This document shows positions 26,057 through 35,068 of a stretch of 64,000 nt of DNA, one piece after another (positions within the stretch are counted from its first letter, which is position 1; each line of letters opens with the position of its first letter). Source of the stretch: Clostridium putrefaciens (GTDB lineage Bacteria > Bacillota > Clostridia > Clostridiales > Clostridiaceae); assembly GCF_900461105.1 (NCBI RefSeq), contig NZ_UFWZ01000001.1, positions 1,054,001 through 1,118,000 of the forward strand. Direction: 5' to 3'. The position numbers and the translations under genes are program-made. The notes below the pieces were generated by a model. It ran no database searches, was not told where the DNA came from, and was given only the letters and a program-made list of their open reading frames with translations.

Positions 26057-26321
26057 AAACATCGTTTTCATAAAGTTATTACAGTTCTAATATCTTAAGT
26101 AAACGTTATATTAAACTTCTATATTTTCAAGTGCAACAATATCCTTATACTACCAAAATATGATTAAACTTTAGCTCATTACAATATAAGGATGCAATTG
26201 CCCTGATTCTTCATCTTTTACATCTTTACAATAGAAGCTAATAAATTATAATATAGGTATATATATATTGATATTATAATAAATTAGTAATCTAACTATT
26301 AAATTTTTTTGGAGGGACAGC

Positions 26322-27164
26322 ATGGAGATTAAAGCTCATGGAAAAATAAATATTGCCCTAGATGTAATAGGTAAAAGAGAAGATGGGTATCACATATTAA
26401 AAATGATAATGCAATCTATTGATATTTATGATGTAATAAATATAGAAGTTATAGAAAAGGGTATAGAGATAAGGTGTAATAAAAGCTATGTACCTGTAGA
26501 TAGTAGAAATATAGCATATAGAGCTGCAGACAGATTCATAAAAAGATATAACGTAAGAAAAGGTGTAGCTATAGATATAAATAAAAATATACCTGTATCA
26601 GCAGGACTCGCAGGGGGAAGCACTAATGCTGCTGCAGTATTAAATTTGATGAATAAATTATTTGAAGTTAATGCACCTTTAAAAGAATTAAAAGAAATTG
26701 CTTTAAGCTTAGGAGCGGATGTACCCTATTGTCTAACGGGAGGCACTGCGCTATGTGAGGGCATAGGAGAAAAAATAACAAAACTTCCATCTTTTAAAAA
26801 TAATATTTTAGTCTTAGTTAAACCTTCGTTTGGTGTATCTACGAGAGAAGTGTATACAAGCCTTAAGGTAGATAAAATTTATAAGCATCCAAATATAGAT
26901 GCTATAATTGATTCTATGAAGAAAGGTGATCTAAAATCTGTATGTTGGAACATGAAAAATGTTTTAGAAAATGTAACGTTAAAAAAACACAGAATTATTG
27001 GAGAAATAAAGACATCTATGATTGAAATGGATGCAGTAGGTTCTTTAATGAGTGGTAGTGGTCCAACAGTATTTGGATTTTTTGAAGATATGTTAAAAGC
27101 ACAAAGATGTTATGATTATATGAAAAGTAAATATCCTGAGACCTATATAACTAGAACTATATAA
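26322..27164 (+). CDS. ispE: 4-diphosphocytidyl-2-C-methyl-D-erythritol kinase
   Basis: 280 residues. GHMP kinase: N-terminal KINIALDVIGKREDGYH, ATP-binding PVSAGLAGGSTNAAA, LGADVPYCL with the catalytic Asp, and C-terminal MSGSGPTVFGFF. Phosphorylates CDP-methylerythritol in the MEP isoprenoid pathway, cytoplasmic. The position after veg reproduces the Bacillus yabG-veg-ispE order, here interrupted by sipL, cphBA and the IS. SD GGAGGG before ATG 26322. Confidence 0.95.
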   Translation: MEIKAHGKINIALDVIGKREDGYHILKMIMQSIDIYDVINIEVIEKGIEIRCNKSYVPVDSRNIAYRAADRFIKRYNVRKGVAIDINKNIPVSAGLAGGSTNAAAVLNLMNKLFEVNAPLKELKEIALSLGADVPYCLTGGTALCEGIGEKITKLPSFKNNILVLVKPSFGVSTREVYTSLKVDKIYKHPNIDAIIDSMKKGDLKSVCWNMKNVLENVTLKKHRIIGEIKTSMIEMDAVGSLMSGSGPTVFGFFEDMLKAQRCYDYMKSKYPETYITRTI

Positions 27165-27215
27165 ATAAAAAATACTGATCAAATTAATAAAAGGTATTAA
27201 TTTAATATGGAGGGT

Positions 27216-27273
27216 GGCCTCTTAAGTAGGAATAGTAAGGTGATAGCCTGAAAATACTTAAGGGGTCATTTTA
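27216..27273 (+). other. 13-bp hairpin with 26-nt loop between ispE and ger genes
   Basis: GGCCTCTTAAGTA (27216-27228) pairs fully, with two G-T wobbles, with TACTTAAGGGGTC (27255-27267), then ATTTTATATT. It may be the ispE terminator, but the purine-rich loop and the preceding GGAGGGTGG are unusual. No known riboswitch class recognised. Confidence 0.4.
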
Positions 27274-27393
27274 TATTACCTAAAAATAAAAGTGAATGTA
27301 TACTTTAGCATTTAAGGATAATACTAATAGGGTAATAAAAGTGTTTTAATTAGTATTTCAATATAAAAAAGAAATAAAATGAGGTGGTTATGG

Positions 27394-27588
27394 GTGGAAC
27401 ATGTCTTTGATTTGTATTTCATGATTTTAACAGTTATATCTTCTTTATATGTTTTATATTGGGATAAGGAGTATTTTCTTAAAAAGGATGATGAAAAGTT
27501 ATATAAAAAGTACAAATTTATACCTTTATTTATGATAGTTATTTCAATTGGATTATTTACAACTTTTAAAATAATAAAATTTAATTAA
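27394..27588 (+). CDS. Small two-helix membrane protein of the ger locus
   Basis: 64 residues from GTG 27394 (SD GAGGTGG 27381-27387, 6-nt gap); the ATG at 27379 lies before that SD. Two hydrophobic helices (about 4-20 and 42-59) separated by a charged loop (KEYFLKKDDEKLYKKYK). It directly precedes gerKA with a 14-nt gap, so it is probably cotranscribed. I recall similar small membrane proteins in clostridia (CLC_0170-type) but cannot verify this. A possible forespore (sigma-G-like) promoter, TGTATA 27297-27302 and AATACTA 27320-27326, lies upstream. Confidence 0.6.
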   Translation: MEHVFDLYFMILTVISSLYVLYWDKEYFLKKDDEKLYKKYKFIPLFMIVISIGLFTTFKIIKFN

Positions 27589-27602
27589 AGGCGGTAGTTT
27601 TA

Positions 27603-29084
27603 TTGAGAAGAATTTTAAAAGGGAACGTAAACAAAGATTTGAATAAAAATATTACATATATAAAAGATATATTACAAAATAATTCTGACGTAGTTTTCAG
27701 GGAGTTTTTATGTGGAGACCTTAAGTGTTGGATTATATATATAGATGGCTTAGCAGATAAACAACTACTAAACGATTATGTTATTGAAAGCTTGATGCTA
27801 GAATCTAGTCATATAACTAAAAGTGAAGAGATAAAGGAACGGATTTTAACGGTTTCAGACCTAAAAGAAGAAACTGATATGAATAAATGTATAGATTCTA
27901 TACTTTCAGGAGATACAGTTTTATTTATTGAGGGATTAAGAGATTGTTACATATTAGCAACTAGGTCATGGCCAAATAGAGGTGTAGGCGAACCTGCCAA
28001 TGAAACCTCAGTACGTGGATCAAGAGAAGGATTTACTGAAACCATAAGATTTAATACGGCTTTAGTAAGAAGGCGCATTAGAGACAAAGGTCTTAAAACT
28101 ATACCAAAAAGTATAGGGGTTAGATCTAAAACAGATGTAGTGATAATGTACATAGAGGATATAGTTAACCATGACGCATTAAATGAACTTATGGAAAGGC
28201 TGTCAGATATAAATATAGATAGCATTTCAGATAGTGGTCAATTAGAACAACTAATTGAAGATGATCAGTGGAGTTTGTTTCCTCAAATTCAATTAACAGA
28301 AAGACCTGATGTAGTTTCTTCTTCATTACTTGAAGGTAGAATTGCTATCTTAATAGATAATTCTCCTTTTGTATTGTTAGTTCCAACGATATTTGCTAAT
28401 TTTTTTCAATCTCCAGATGATTATTATCAAAGATGGATGTACTCTTCAAGTGTAAGAATTATAAGAATGCTAGCCATACTTATATCTATGCTAGCAACAC
28501 CGTTGTATGTAGCAATTACGTCTTACCATACATCTATAATTCCTACTAGACTTGCATACTCTATAGCAGCATCAAGAGAAGGAGTTCCATTTCCAGCCTT
28601 TATAGAAGCAATAATAATGGAGGTAAGTCTGGCTTTATTGATGGAAGCTATTATAAGGCTACCAAGACCCATAGGAGCCACCATAGGTATAGTAGGGGGA
28701 CTTGTTATAGGTCAGTCTGCTGTAAGTGCGGGTATAGTTAGCCCAATTATGATAATAATAGTAGCAATAACGGCAATAACAAGCTTCACCACAACTAATT
28801 ATGAGATATCTTTTGCATTTAGAATTATAAGATTTGCGTTTATTATAATGGCATCCACATTAGGACTTTATGGTATAGCACTTGGATGTATGGTGACTTT
28901 AGCACATTTAACTAAGCTAGAGAGTTTTGGAATATCGTATTTGTCTCCTATTGTAAATTTAGATAAAGGTGATATAAAAGACACCATTGTAAAGTACCCT
29001 ATGAGATACTTTACAAAAAGACCACAGTATATGAAAACAGGAGATAAAGTAAGACAAAATAATAAAGGTAGGATAGGGAGGTAG
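27603..29084 (+). CDS. gerKA: Spore germination receptor subunit A (GerA/GerKA family)
   Basis: 493 residues, TTG start 27603. Large soluble N-terminal domain (about 1-245) with RGSREGFTE, followed by a membrane domain of several helices (about 275-450; PTRLAYSIAASREGVPFPAF) and a short basic tail. GerA-type subunits form the nutrient-gated channel complex in the spore inner membrane with B and C subunits. gerKB starts 2 nt after the stop. The germinant cannot be predicted. Confidence 0.92.
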   Translation: MRRILKGNVNKDLNKNITYIKDILQNNSDVVFREFLCGDLKCWIIYIDGLADKQLLNDYVIESLMLESSHITKSEEIKERILTVSDLKEETDMNKCIDSILSGDTVLFIEGLRDCYILATRSWPNRGVGEPANETSVRGSREGFTETIRFNTALVRRRIRDKGLKTIPKSIGVRSKTDVVIMYIEDIVNHDALNELMERLSDINIDSISDSGQLEQLIEDDQWSLFPQIQLTERPDVVSSSLLEGRIAILIDNSPFVLLVPTIFANFFQSPDDYYQRWMYSSSVRIIRMLAILISMLATPLYVAITSYHTSIIPTRLAYSIAASREGVPFPAFIEAIIMEVSLALLMEAIIRLPRPIGATIGIVGGLVIGQSAVSAGIVSPIMIIIVAITAITSFTTTNYEISFAFRIIRFAFIIMASTLGLYGIALGCMVTLAHLTKLESFGISYLSPIVNLDKGDIKDTIVKYPMRYFTKRPQYMKTGDKVRQNNKGRIGR

Positions 29085-29086
29085 TC

Positions 29087-30187
29087 ATGGATTCTAATAA
29101 AAAAATAAGATCATATGGATTATTCTCCACGCTAGTTTGTACCATAATAGGTGTAGGTATTTTCTCTTATCCGAGAGAATTAGCTGAAAATGTTAATAAT
29201 GAAGGGTGGCTCATTAGTATCTTATCTGGAGGGGTTTATATGATCATAGCATATATGATCTATAAGATATGTAAGCTTAATGAATTTAAGGAGTTTCAAG
29301 AACTTGCTAAAGGGAATATGGGTATAGTCTTTGGTACTTTAATTTTAATATTTTATTCTGCTTATATGCTAATTTTATCCTCCACACAAATGAGGAATTT
29401 TGTTGAAGTTATGAAAAAATATATGTTAGAAAGGACCCCTACAGAATTTTTATTACTAGTTACCATAATAACAGGAGCATATATAGTAAGGGGTGGAATA
29501 AATAACCTAGTAAGATTTAATGAAATATCATTTTTAATAATGTTTATTCCTGGTATTTTCATATTTTTAATTTTACTAAAGAATAGTGATTTTACTAATA
29601 TGCTTCCCGTATTTCAGCAAAAGCCTTTTGATTATATAAAAGCTTTGTTACAATCTTTGGTTTCTTTTGCTGGAATAGAGATGATGTTTTTATTACTTCC
29701 ATTAGCACAAAATAAGATCTCTGCAAAAAAGTCAGTTCTTAAAGCAGTGGGATTTACTACAATATTTTATACATTAATAAATATATTTTGCTTAGCCATA
29801 TTATCTAAAGAACAAACAAAAAGAATATTATGGCCAACTATTACAATGGTTACATCCATAGACTTTCCAGGACTTTTTGTAGAACGGTGGGAAGGTGTTA
29901 TTATGGCTCTTTGGATACTATTTTATTTTACAACATTTATAAACCTTTATTATTTTAGCTGTTACATTATAAGTGATGTATTTAAATTAAAGGACATAAA
30001 ATTAAGTGTTTTAATAACTACACCATTAATATATATAATTGCTATATTCCCAGGGAGTGTGTATACCTTAAATACTTTTATTATGAGCATACTTAGAATA
30101 TTAATATTTATAAGCATGTTATTATTTCCTTTATTGTTTTACATTGTTACAACTATAAAAATAAGAAGAAAGGGGAGAAATAAGTGA
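29087..30187 (+). CDS. gerKB: Spore germination receptor subunit B (GerB/GerKB family permease)
   Basis: 366 residues, about ten membrane helices, endospore germination permease of the APC superfamily. N-terminal GLFSTLVCTIIGVGIFSYPRE contains the helix-1 glycine-rich break where GerB proteins bind amino-acid germinants. SD GGGAGG before ATG 29087. Its stop (TGA 30185-30187) overlaps the gerKC start by 4 bases, showing tight coupling. Confidence 0.92.
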   Translation: MDSNKKIRSYGLFSTLVCTIIGVGIFSYPRELAENVNNEGWLISILSGGVYMIIAYMIYKICKLNEFKEFQELAKGNMGIVFGTLILIFYSAYMLILSSTQMRNFVEVMKKYMLERTPTEFLLLVTIITGAYIVRGGINNLVRFNEISFLIMFIPGIFIFLILLKNSDFTNMLPVFQQKPFDYIKALLQSLVSFAGIEMMFLLLPLAQNKISAKKSVLKAVGFTTIFYTLINIFCLAILSKEQTKRILWPTITMVTSIDFPGLFVERWEGVIMALWILFYFTTFINLYYFSCYIISDVFKLKDIKLSVLITTPLIYIIAIFPGSVYTLNTFIMSILRILIFISMLLFPLLFYIVTTIKIRRKGRNK

Positions 30188-31350
30188 GGAAGATAGGTAT
30201 TTTAGCTATAATTATAATATGTTTATTTACTACAGGATGCTGGGATCAAGTAGAGATAGATAGAAGGATTTTAGTATCATTAATAGGTATAGATGCAGGA
30301 AAGGATATTTCAAGAGAGAAGGAAGATGAATTAAGCAAGGACTCTTCTATGGAAGATCTTGAAAAGTTAAAAGTATCTTATTCATTTCCTAATATTGCAG
30401 ACTTTTCACCAAGTAAGCCTACTATTCAAGGGGATATTTATTTTACGGCAAATACATATTCCATGGAAGGTGCTTTAAAGGAGGTTTGTGATTTTAGTAG
30501 TAGGAGTATTTATCTAGAACATGTTAGGGTGATATTAATAAGTAAAGATATCCTATCTTATCCTCATACAATGGTAGAAATATTAGATTATTTGGAAAGA
30601 CAACCTAAGATTAATAGGAGAGCTTATGTTATTGTTACAGATAGCGATCCTGAAGAATTTATAAAGATAGTTCCCCCAATAGATAAGCATACTCAAATTA
30701 ATATAACAGGTATTATGGAGAATAATGCAAGGAATGGATTTATGAAGCCAGTTACACTAAGCGAACTATTGATTAGTTTAGAAAAAAGTAATAGTGATGT
30801 AATACCATTTATGAAAATAGATAAACAAAAGAACGAATTTCTTTTAGATGGATCTACTGTAATTAAAGATTATGCTTTTAAAGGAAATTTGGACGTAAAT
30901 GAAACATTAAGTTTAAATATACTAAATGGAAAGTTGAAAAGTGGTGTTAAGTCAGTAATTCAAGAGGGTCACCCTATAGATTTTGAAATTTATGGTTCAA
31001 AGAGAAGGACTAAAGCATATATAAAGGACCAACAATTAAATGTGGATATAAACATAAGGTTAGAAGGCGTAATAAAGTCAGCTTATTTAGGTAAAGAGGA
31101 TTTTAATAAAGATTCATTAAAAGAACTTGAAGATAAAATTAGCGGATGCATGGAATATGATTGTAAAAAGGTATTAGATTATTTACAAAAAGAACTTAAT
31201 GTAGATGTTATAGGAGTAAATGAATATATAGAAAAGTTTCAGCCTAAGATATGGAAGGATATTAAAGATGATCCTGAAGAGGCATTTTCTAAAGCTAAAA
31301 TAAATATAAAAATAGATACATCAATAAGACGTGGAGGTATTACAAAATAA
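30184..31350 (+). CDS. gerKC: Spore germination receptor lipoprotein subunit C (GerC/GerKC family)
   Basis: 388 residues, GTG start 30184 overlapping gerKB. Signal peptide with lipobox FTTGC-W (Cys about 19), followed by the family hallmark WDQVEIDRRILVSLIGIDAG. The mature part has the usual Ger(x)C domains. Anchored on the outer face of the spore inner membrane, it completes a three-subunit A-B-C germinant receptor encoded in one operon. Confidence 0.92.
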   Translation: MRKIGILAIIIICLFTTGCWDQVEIDRRILVSLIGIDAGKDISREKEDELSKDSSMEDLEKLKVSYSFPNIADFSPSKPTIQGDIYFTANTYSMEGALKEVCDFSSRSIYLEHVRVILISKDILSYPHTMVEILDYLERQPKINRRAYVIVTDSDPEEFIKIVPPIDKHTQINITGIMENNARNGFMKPVTLSELLISLEKSNSDVIPFMKIDKQKNEFLLDGSTVIKDYAFKGNLDVNETLSLNILNGKLKSGVKSVIQEGHPIDFEIYGSKRRTKAYIKDQQLNVDINIRLEGVIKSAYLGKEDFNKDSLKELEDKISGCMEYDCKKVLDYLQKELNVDVIGVNEYIEKFQPKIWKDIKDDPEEAFSKAKINIKIDTSIRRGGITK

Positions 31351-31441
31351 CTTATGCTTATAAAGTTTTCTTTAGAATGGTCCAAAAGTTTATTTTAATT
31401 TGGATGATTTTTATTTTGTGTTGTAATTAATTATATTATGT

Positions 31442-31470
31442 GAATATTAATGATCTTAATGGCAATAATC
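31442..31470 (+). promoter_or_regulatory. Candidate sigma-F promoter of spoIIR
   Basis: -10 GGCAATAATC (31461-31470) fits the sigma-F pattern GGnrAnAnTw at all but the last position; GAATA (31442-31446) is a weaker -35 with a 14-nt spacer. B. subtilis spoIIR is sigma-F dependent, which fits. Confidence 0.4.
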
Positions 31471-31490
31471 AACTGTAAAGGGGTGAGGGT

Positions 31491-32141
31491 GTGAAAAAAT
31501 ATTTAGTGTTAATAATCATACTAATTTCAACGGTTGTAGGTTATTCGTTTTATGGACAAGGGTTAAATAAATTTGATGATTCAAATAGTGCATTAATAAA
31601 AGATAAGATGATTAGATTTCACGTAATAGCTAATAGTGATTCTATTGATGATCAAGATATAAAGTTAAAGGTAAGAGATAAGGTTTTAGAATATATATAT
31701 CCTAAACTAGAGGGCTCTTCTGAAATAGATAAGTCTAGAGAGATATTAAAAGAAAATGATGAAGAAATAAAGAATATAGCATTAAAGGTATTAGAAGAAA
31801 ATAACTATAATTATAAGGTTGAAAGTACCTTATCTAACGAAATATTTCCAGTGAAAAGTTATGGAAATATAACTTTGCCACAAGGAGAATATGAAGCATA
31901 TAGAATAATCTTAGGAGATGGAAAGGGTCAAAATTGGTGGTGTGTAATGTTTCCACCCTTATGTTTTGTAGATATTACAAAGGGGGAAGTTTCCAATAAG
32001 GACACAGAAGATATAATGAAAAACACTTTAAGTGAAAAAGAATATGATATGGTAAAAAGAAAAGATAAAAGCAAGATTATATTCAAATCTAAAATTGGGG
32101 AAGTAGTAAAAGATATAAAAATTAAACAAAGTAAAAAATAA
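31491..32141 (+). CDS. spoIIR: Stage II sporulation protein R
   Basis: 216 residues, GTG start behind AAAGGGGTGAGG. N-terminal signal/anchor (about 3-22), then the SpoIIR domain with IRFHVIANSDSIDDQDIKLK, LPQGEYEAYRIILGDG and NWWCVMFPPLCFVD. Made in the forespore and secreted to the intermembrane space, it triggers SpoIIGA processing of pro-sigma-E in the mother cell. Confidence 0.95.
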   Translation: MKKYLVLIIILISTVVGYSFYGQGLNKFDDSNSALIKDKMIRFHVIANSDSIDDQDIKLKVRDKVLEYIYPKLEGSSEIDKSREILKENDEEIKNIALKVLEENNYNYKVESTLSNEIFPVKSYGNITLPQGEYEAYRIILGDGKGQNWWCVMFPPLCFVDITKGEVSNKDTEDIMKNTLSEKEYDMVKRKDKSKIIFKSKIGEVVKDIKIKQSKK

Positions 32142-32143
32142 AA

Positions 32144-32187
32144 AAAGAAAGAAGCTAAATTAAATATTGAATTAGCTTCTTTTTTTT
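32144..32187 (+). terminator. Bidirectional terminator between spoIIR and the convergent glycosyltransferase
   Basis: AAAGAAGCTAA (32148-32158) pairs with TTAGCTTCTTT (32172-32182), flanked by A and T runs on either side. Confidence 0.85.
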
Positions 32188-33298
32188 ATTTAATCATATT
32201 TTTTATAAGGGAAATTATATCGTTGCCACCATTAGGTTTTGCAAAGGATTTACAATTAGTTTTCATAGTATTAAGTTTGTAAGGGTTTTTTATAAGCTCT
32301 TGTATTTTAGCTTTGCAATCTGTTCCTGTACCTAAATCTATAGCTAAATCATACTTAAGTAAGAATTCTGCATTCTTTTCTTCTTGACCTGGTATAGCAG
32401 AAAAGATAGCAAGTGGTAAATTAGATATAAGTGCCTCTGAAATGGTTAATCCACCTGGTTTTGTAATAAGAAGATCAGCACATTTCATAAAGTTGTTGAT
32501 ATCATCACTGAATCCAACTATTTTGGTTTTTTTATTAGAAAGCATAACTTGTTTTTTTAAAGAATTTAATAACTTTTTATTATTACCTGCTATAGCTATT
32601 ATTTGAAAGTCAATAGGTATCTTTGATATTTGTTTATATACTTCTAATATTTTCCCCATACCAAGGCTTCCACCCATTAGTAATAGTGTGAATTTATTTG
32701 GATCAAGGTCTAAATCCGAAAGTATTTTAACGCTATCTTCATTGTGCAAAAAATCTGGGTGTACGGGTATGCCTAATGGAAAGACCTTATTGCTATCAAC
32801 CCCTCTTAAGGCCATCTCTTTGCCCATTTCATCTGTAGCTACAACATAAGCATCTACATAAGGATGGATCCAAGAGTTATGGGGAGCGTAATCAGTCATG
32901 ATAGTTATATTTGGTTTATGTAGTTTGTTCTTAGCTTTTAATATAGATAGCATACCTGTAGAAAAAGGGTGCGTAGATATTATTAAATCTGGATCAAATT
33001 TATTTATAAGAGTCAATACTTTGATTGACATAAGGGTATTAAACCTTTCACTTATAGTAGTTAAGCCTCCATCATTTTCTGTATAATTATAAAGCACCCC
33101 AAATATAGATGGATAAAGCCTTATACTCTTTAGGTAACTGCCAATTATAAGCTTATCTAAAAATGGATTGATATATTTTATTGTATCTATTATTTTCACT
33201 TCTGAGTTAGGTATATTTAATTCTGTATGCGTTTTTATAGCTTCAGCAGCATTTATATGGCCGCCACCAGCTGATACGGATAAAATCAATAGTTTCAT
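32186..33298 (-). CDS. MGDG synthase/UgtP-like glycosyltransferase (GT28)
   Basis: 370 residues. N-terminal LLILSVSAGGGHINAAEAI is the hallmark of the MGDG synthase/UgtP family, which transfers sugars to diacylglycerol; the C-terminal GT28 domain has LLMGGSLGMGK, FSDDINNFMKCADLLITKPGGLTISEAL. Peripheral membrane enzyme of glycolipid synthesis; the sugar donor is not evident. I use ATG 33298 because the upstream in-frame GTG (33310) lies inside the SD AAGGTGAG. Divergent from ypeB. Confidence 0.85.
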   Translation of the reverse strand: MKLLILSVSAGGGHINAAEAIKTHTELNIPNSEVKIIDTIKYINPFLDKLIIGSYLKSIRLYPSIFGVLYNYTENDGGLTTISERFNTLMSIKVLTLINKFDPDLIISTHPFSTGMLSILKAKNKLHKPNITIMTDYAPHNSWIHPYVDAYVVATDEMGKEMALRGVDSNKVFPLGIPVHPDFLHNEDSVKILSDLDLDPNKFTLLLMGGSLGMGKILEVYKQISKIPIDFQIIAIAGNNKKLLNSLKKQVMLSNKKTKIVGFSDDINNFMKCADLLITKPGGLTISEALISNLPLAIFSAIPGQEEKNAEFLLKYDLAIDLGTGTDCKAKIQELIKNPYKLNTMKTNCKSFAKPNGGNDIISLIKNMIK

Positions 33299-33488
33299 TA
33301 ATGCTCTCACCTTCAGTATCTTATGTTTTGTTTAAATCCTAGTTATAAGTATACAATACTTTTAAATTTCAGGGTATATAAAATAATAATTTATGATAGA
33401 TTTAAATATATATTACTATGATTATAATATAAAGGAATAATAGTCGCAAATAACACAAATACTACCACCATATAGGAGGTAGATATTT

Positions 33489-34868
33489 ATGAATATAAAA
33501 AACAATATAGTAAAGAAAAGAATTATATACACCTTGCTAGTTACTTTAATAGTGGTATTTTCAAGTACCTTTGCAATACTTATGACTTTAGAAAGGACTG
33601 ATTATAGAAATTATCTTCAAGGACAATATAGTAAGAACATTTATGAACTTTTAACAGCAGTAGATAATATACAAGATAACCTTTCGAAATCTGCTGTAGT
33701 AGATGACAAAAATCAGAGAATGCTCATATTTGAGGAGATTTTTAGATATTCCACTATGGCATCGGATAGACTACATTCATTGCCTATACCCCAAGAAAGG
33801 GTTAATGAGACAAGTAAATTTTTAATTCAGGTTGGGGACTTTTGCTATACTCTTGTAAGGAATTCTGTAAGTGGTGAAGAAATTACAGAAGAACAATTAA
33901 CTGCTATTGATGATCTTTCAGATCAATCTTATGAGTTAAGAGAAAATCTAAATGGGTTATTACAAGAAATAAATGAAGGAAAAGTAAAGTGGGGGGAAAT
34001 AAGAAAGAAGGCTACAGGGGTTCTACCAAAAAGTGAGGAAGATGTTGTAGGAGAAAAGTTTCAAAATATACAAAAGCAAGTAGCACAATATCCTGCATTG
34101 ATTTATGATGGACCATTTTCAGAAAACATATTAGAGATAGAGCCAAAGATAAATGAGGAGGAAGAAGTTTCTGTAGAGGAGGCTAAAGATTTTCTAAAGA
34201 AGGCTTTAGTAAATAGGGACATAAAAGACATAAAAGAAAAAGGCAGCGAAAGTAATACTAAAATAGAATCTTATGGATTTGATGTAACAGTGAATGGAAG
34301 GGATGACAAAGAAAATATAGTTTGTGATATATCTAAAAAGGGGGGCAAGGTTATTTATCTTATGGATAATAAAGCATTAAATAAACCCAATATAGACTTA
34401 GAGAAGTCTATAGAAATAGGGAAAGAATATTTAAAGTCTTTAGGATATGATAATATGGAACCTACATATACATTAAAATATGAAGACAATGTAACTATTA
34501 ACTATGTATTTACTGTTGATGATATATTAGTTTATACAGATCAAATAAAACTTAAGATTGCATTAGATAATGGAGATATAATAGGTATGGAAGCTGATAA
34601 ATATTTAGTTTCTCACACTAAAGATCGTAAGATTCCAACAATTAATATTAATGCTGATGAAGGAAAGAAAAACATAGGGAAACGACTAGAACTAAAAAAT
34701 ATAAAGTTAGTTATAGTTCCAGGAGAAATGAATAAAGAAAAGTTATGCTATGAGTATAGTGGAACCTATAGGGAAGATGAATATAAAGTATATGTAGATG
34801 CGGTTTCTGGAAACTTTGAGAGAATAATTAAGATAATTAATACAGCTAATGGAAAGCTTGCAATATAA
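33489..34868 (+). CDS. ypeB: Germination protein YpeB
   Basis: 459 residues. N-terminal membrane anchor (about 12-32), helical region (about 45-200) and repeated PepSY-like segments towards the C-terminus (VEEAKDFLKKAL, SIEIGKEYLKSLGY). YpeB holds and stabilises the cortex-lytic enzyme SleB in the spore inner membrane. In Bacillus and many clostridia the gene follows sleB; here a divergent glycosyltransferase is upstream and no sleB is in the window. SD AGGAGGTAG before ATG 33489. Confidence 0.92.
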   Translation: MNIKNNIVKKRIIYTLLVTLIVVFSSTFAILMTLERTDYRNYLQGQYSKNIYELLTAVDNIQDNLSKSAVVDDKNQRMLIFEEIFRYSTMASDRLHSLPIPQERVNETSKFLIQVGDFCYTLVRNSVSGEEITEEQLTAIDDLSDQSYELRENLNGLLQEINEGKVKWGEIRKKATGVLPKSEEDVVGEKFQNIQKQVAQYPALIYDGPFSENILEIEPKINEEEEVSVEEAKDFLKKALVNRDIKDIKEKGSESNTKIESYGFDVTVNGRDDKENIVCDISKKGGKVIYLMDNKALNKPNIDLEKSIEIGKEYLKSLGYDNMEPTYTLKYEDNVTINYVFTVDDILVYTDQIKLKIALDNGDIIGMEADKYLVSHTKDRKIPTININADEGKKNIGKRLELKNIKLVIVPGEMNKEKLCYEYSGTYREDEYKVYVDAVSGNFERIIKIINTANGKLAI

Positions 34869-34975
34869 TCTTGGTAAATTTCATATACAATACTTAAATT
34901 TAAGTGCTTATATCTTAAAATATCTTGATATAATTATAAAGTTTAGCTAAAATATACGATATAAGATATATATGT

Positions 34976-35016
34976 GTTTATCCCTTTGCTTTATAGTATA
35001 AGGGATAAACAATATT
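34976..35016 (+). terminator. Probable terminator after ypeB
   Basis: GTTTATCCCTT (34976-34986) pairs perfectly with AAGGGATAAAC (35000-35010); 13-nt loop. The tail (AATATTAAATTTTAT) is only moderately T-rich. Confidence 0.55.
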
Positions 35017-35068
35017 AAATTTTATATATTGGTCTAATGAGATTTTTAAACTTTTAAGGAGTGAGGTT

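Larger units (their letters stand above)
24845..26205 (+). mobile_element. Complete ISAs1-family insertion sequence
   Basis: 1361 bp bounded by perfect 14-bp terminal inverted repeats CAGGGCAATTGCAT (24845-24858) and its complement (26192-26205). The 10-bp flanks 24835-24844 and 26206-26215 are identical (ATTCTTCATC), a target-site duplication of the size made by ISAs1 elements. One intact transposase gene. It sits in the intergenic gap between cphA and ispE, so no gene is broken. Intact ends, gene and duplication indicate recent insertion. Confidence 0.95.

Noticed and set aside
24845-26205. IS as boundary of a larger genomic island
   Set aside because: Its 10-bp target duplication shows simple single insertion, and genes on both sides are ordinary core genes.
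27205-27272. Possible T-box leader (GGGTGG near a stem)
   Set aside because: The full T-box sequence, specifier stem and an aminoacyl-tRNA synthetase or amino-acid gene downstream are missing.
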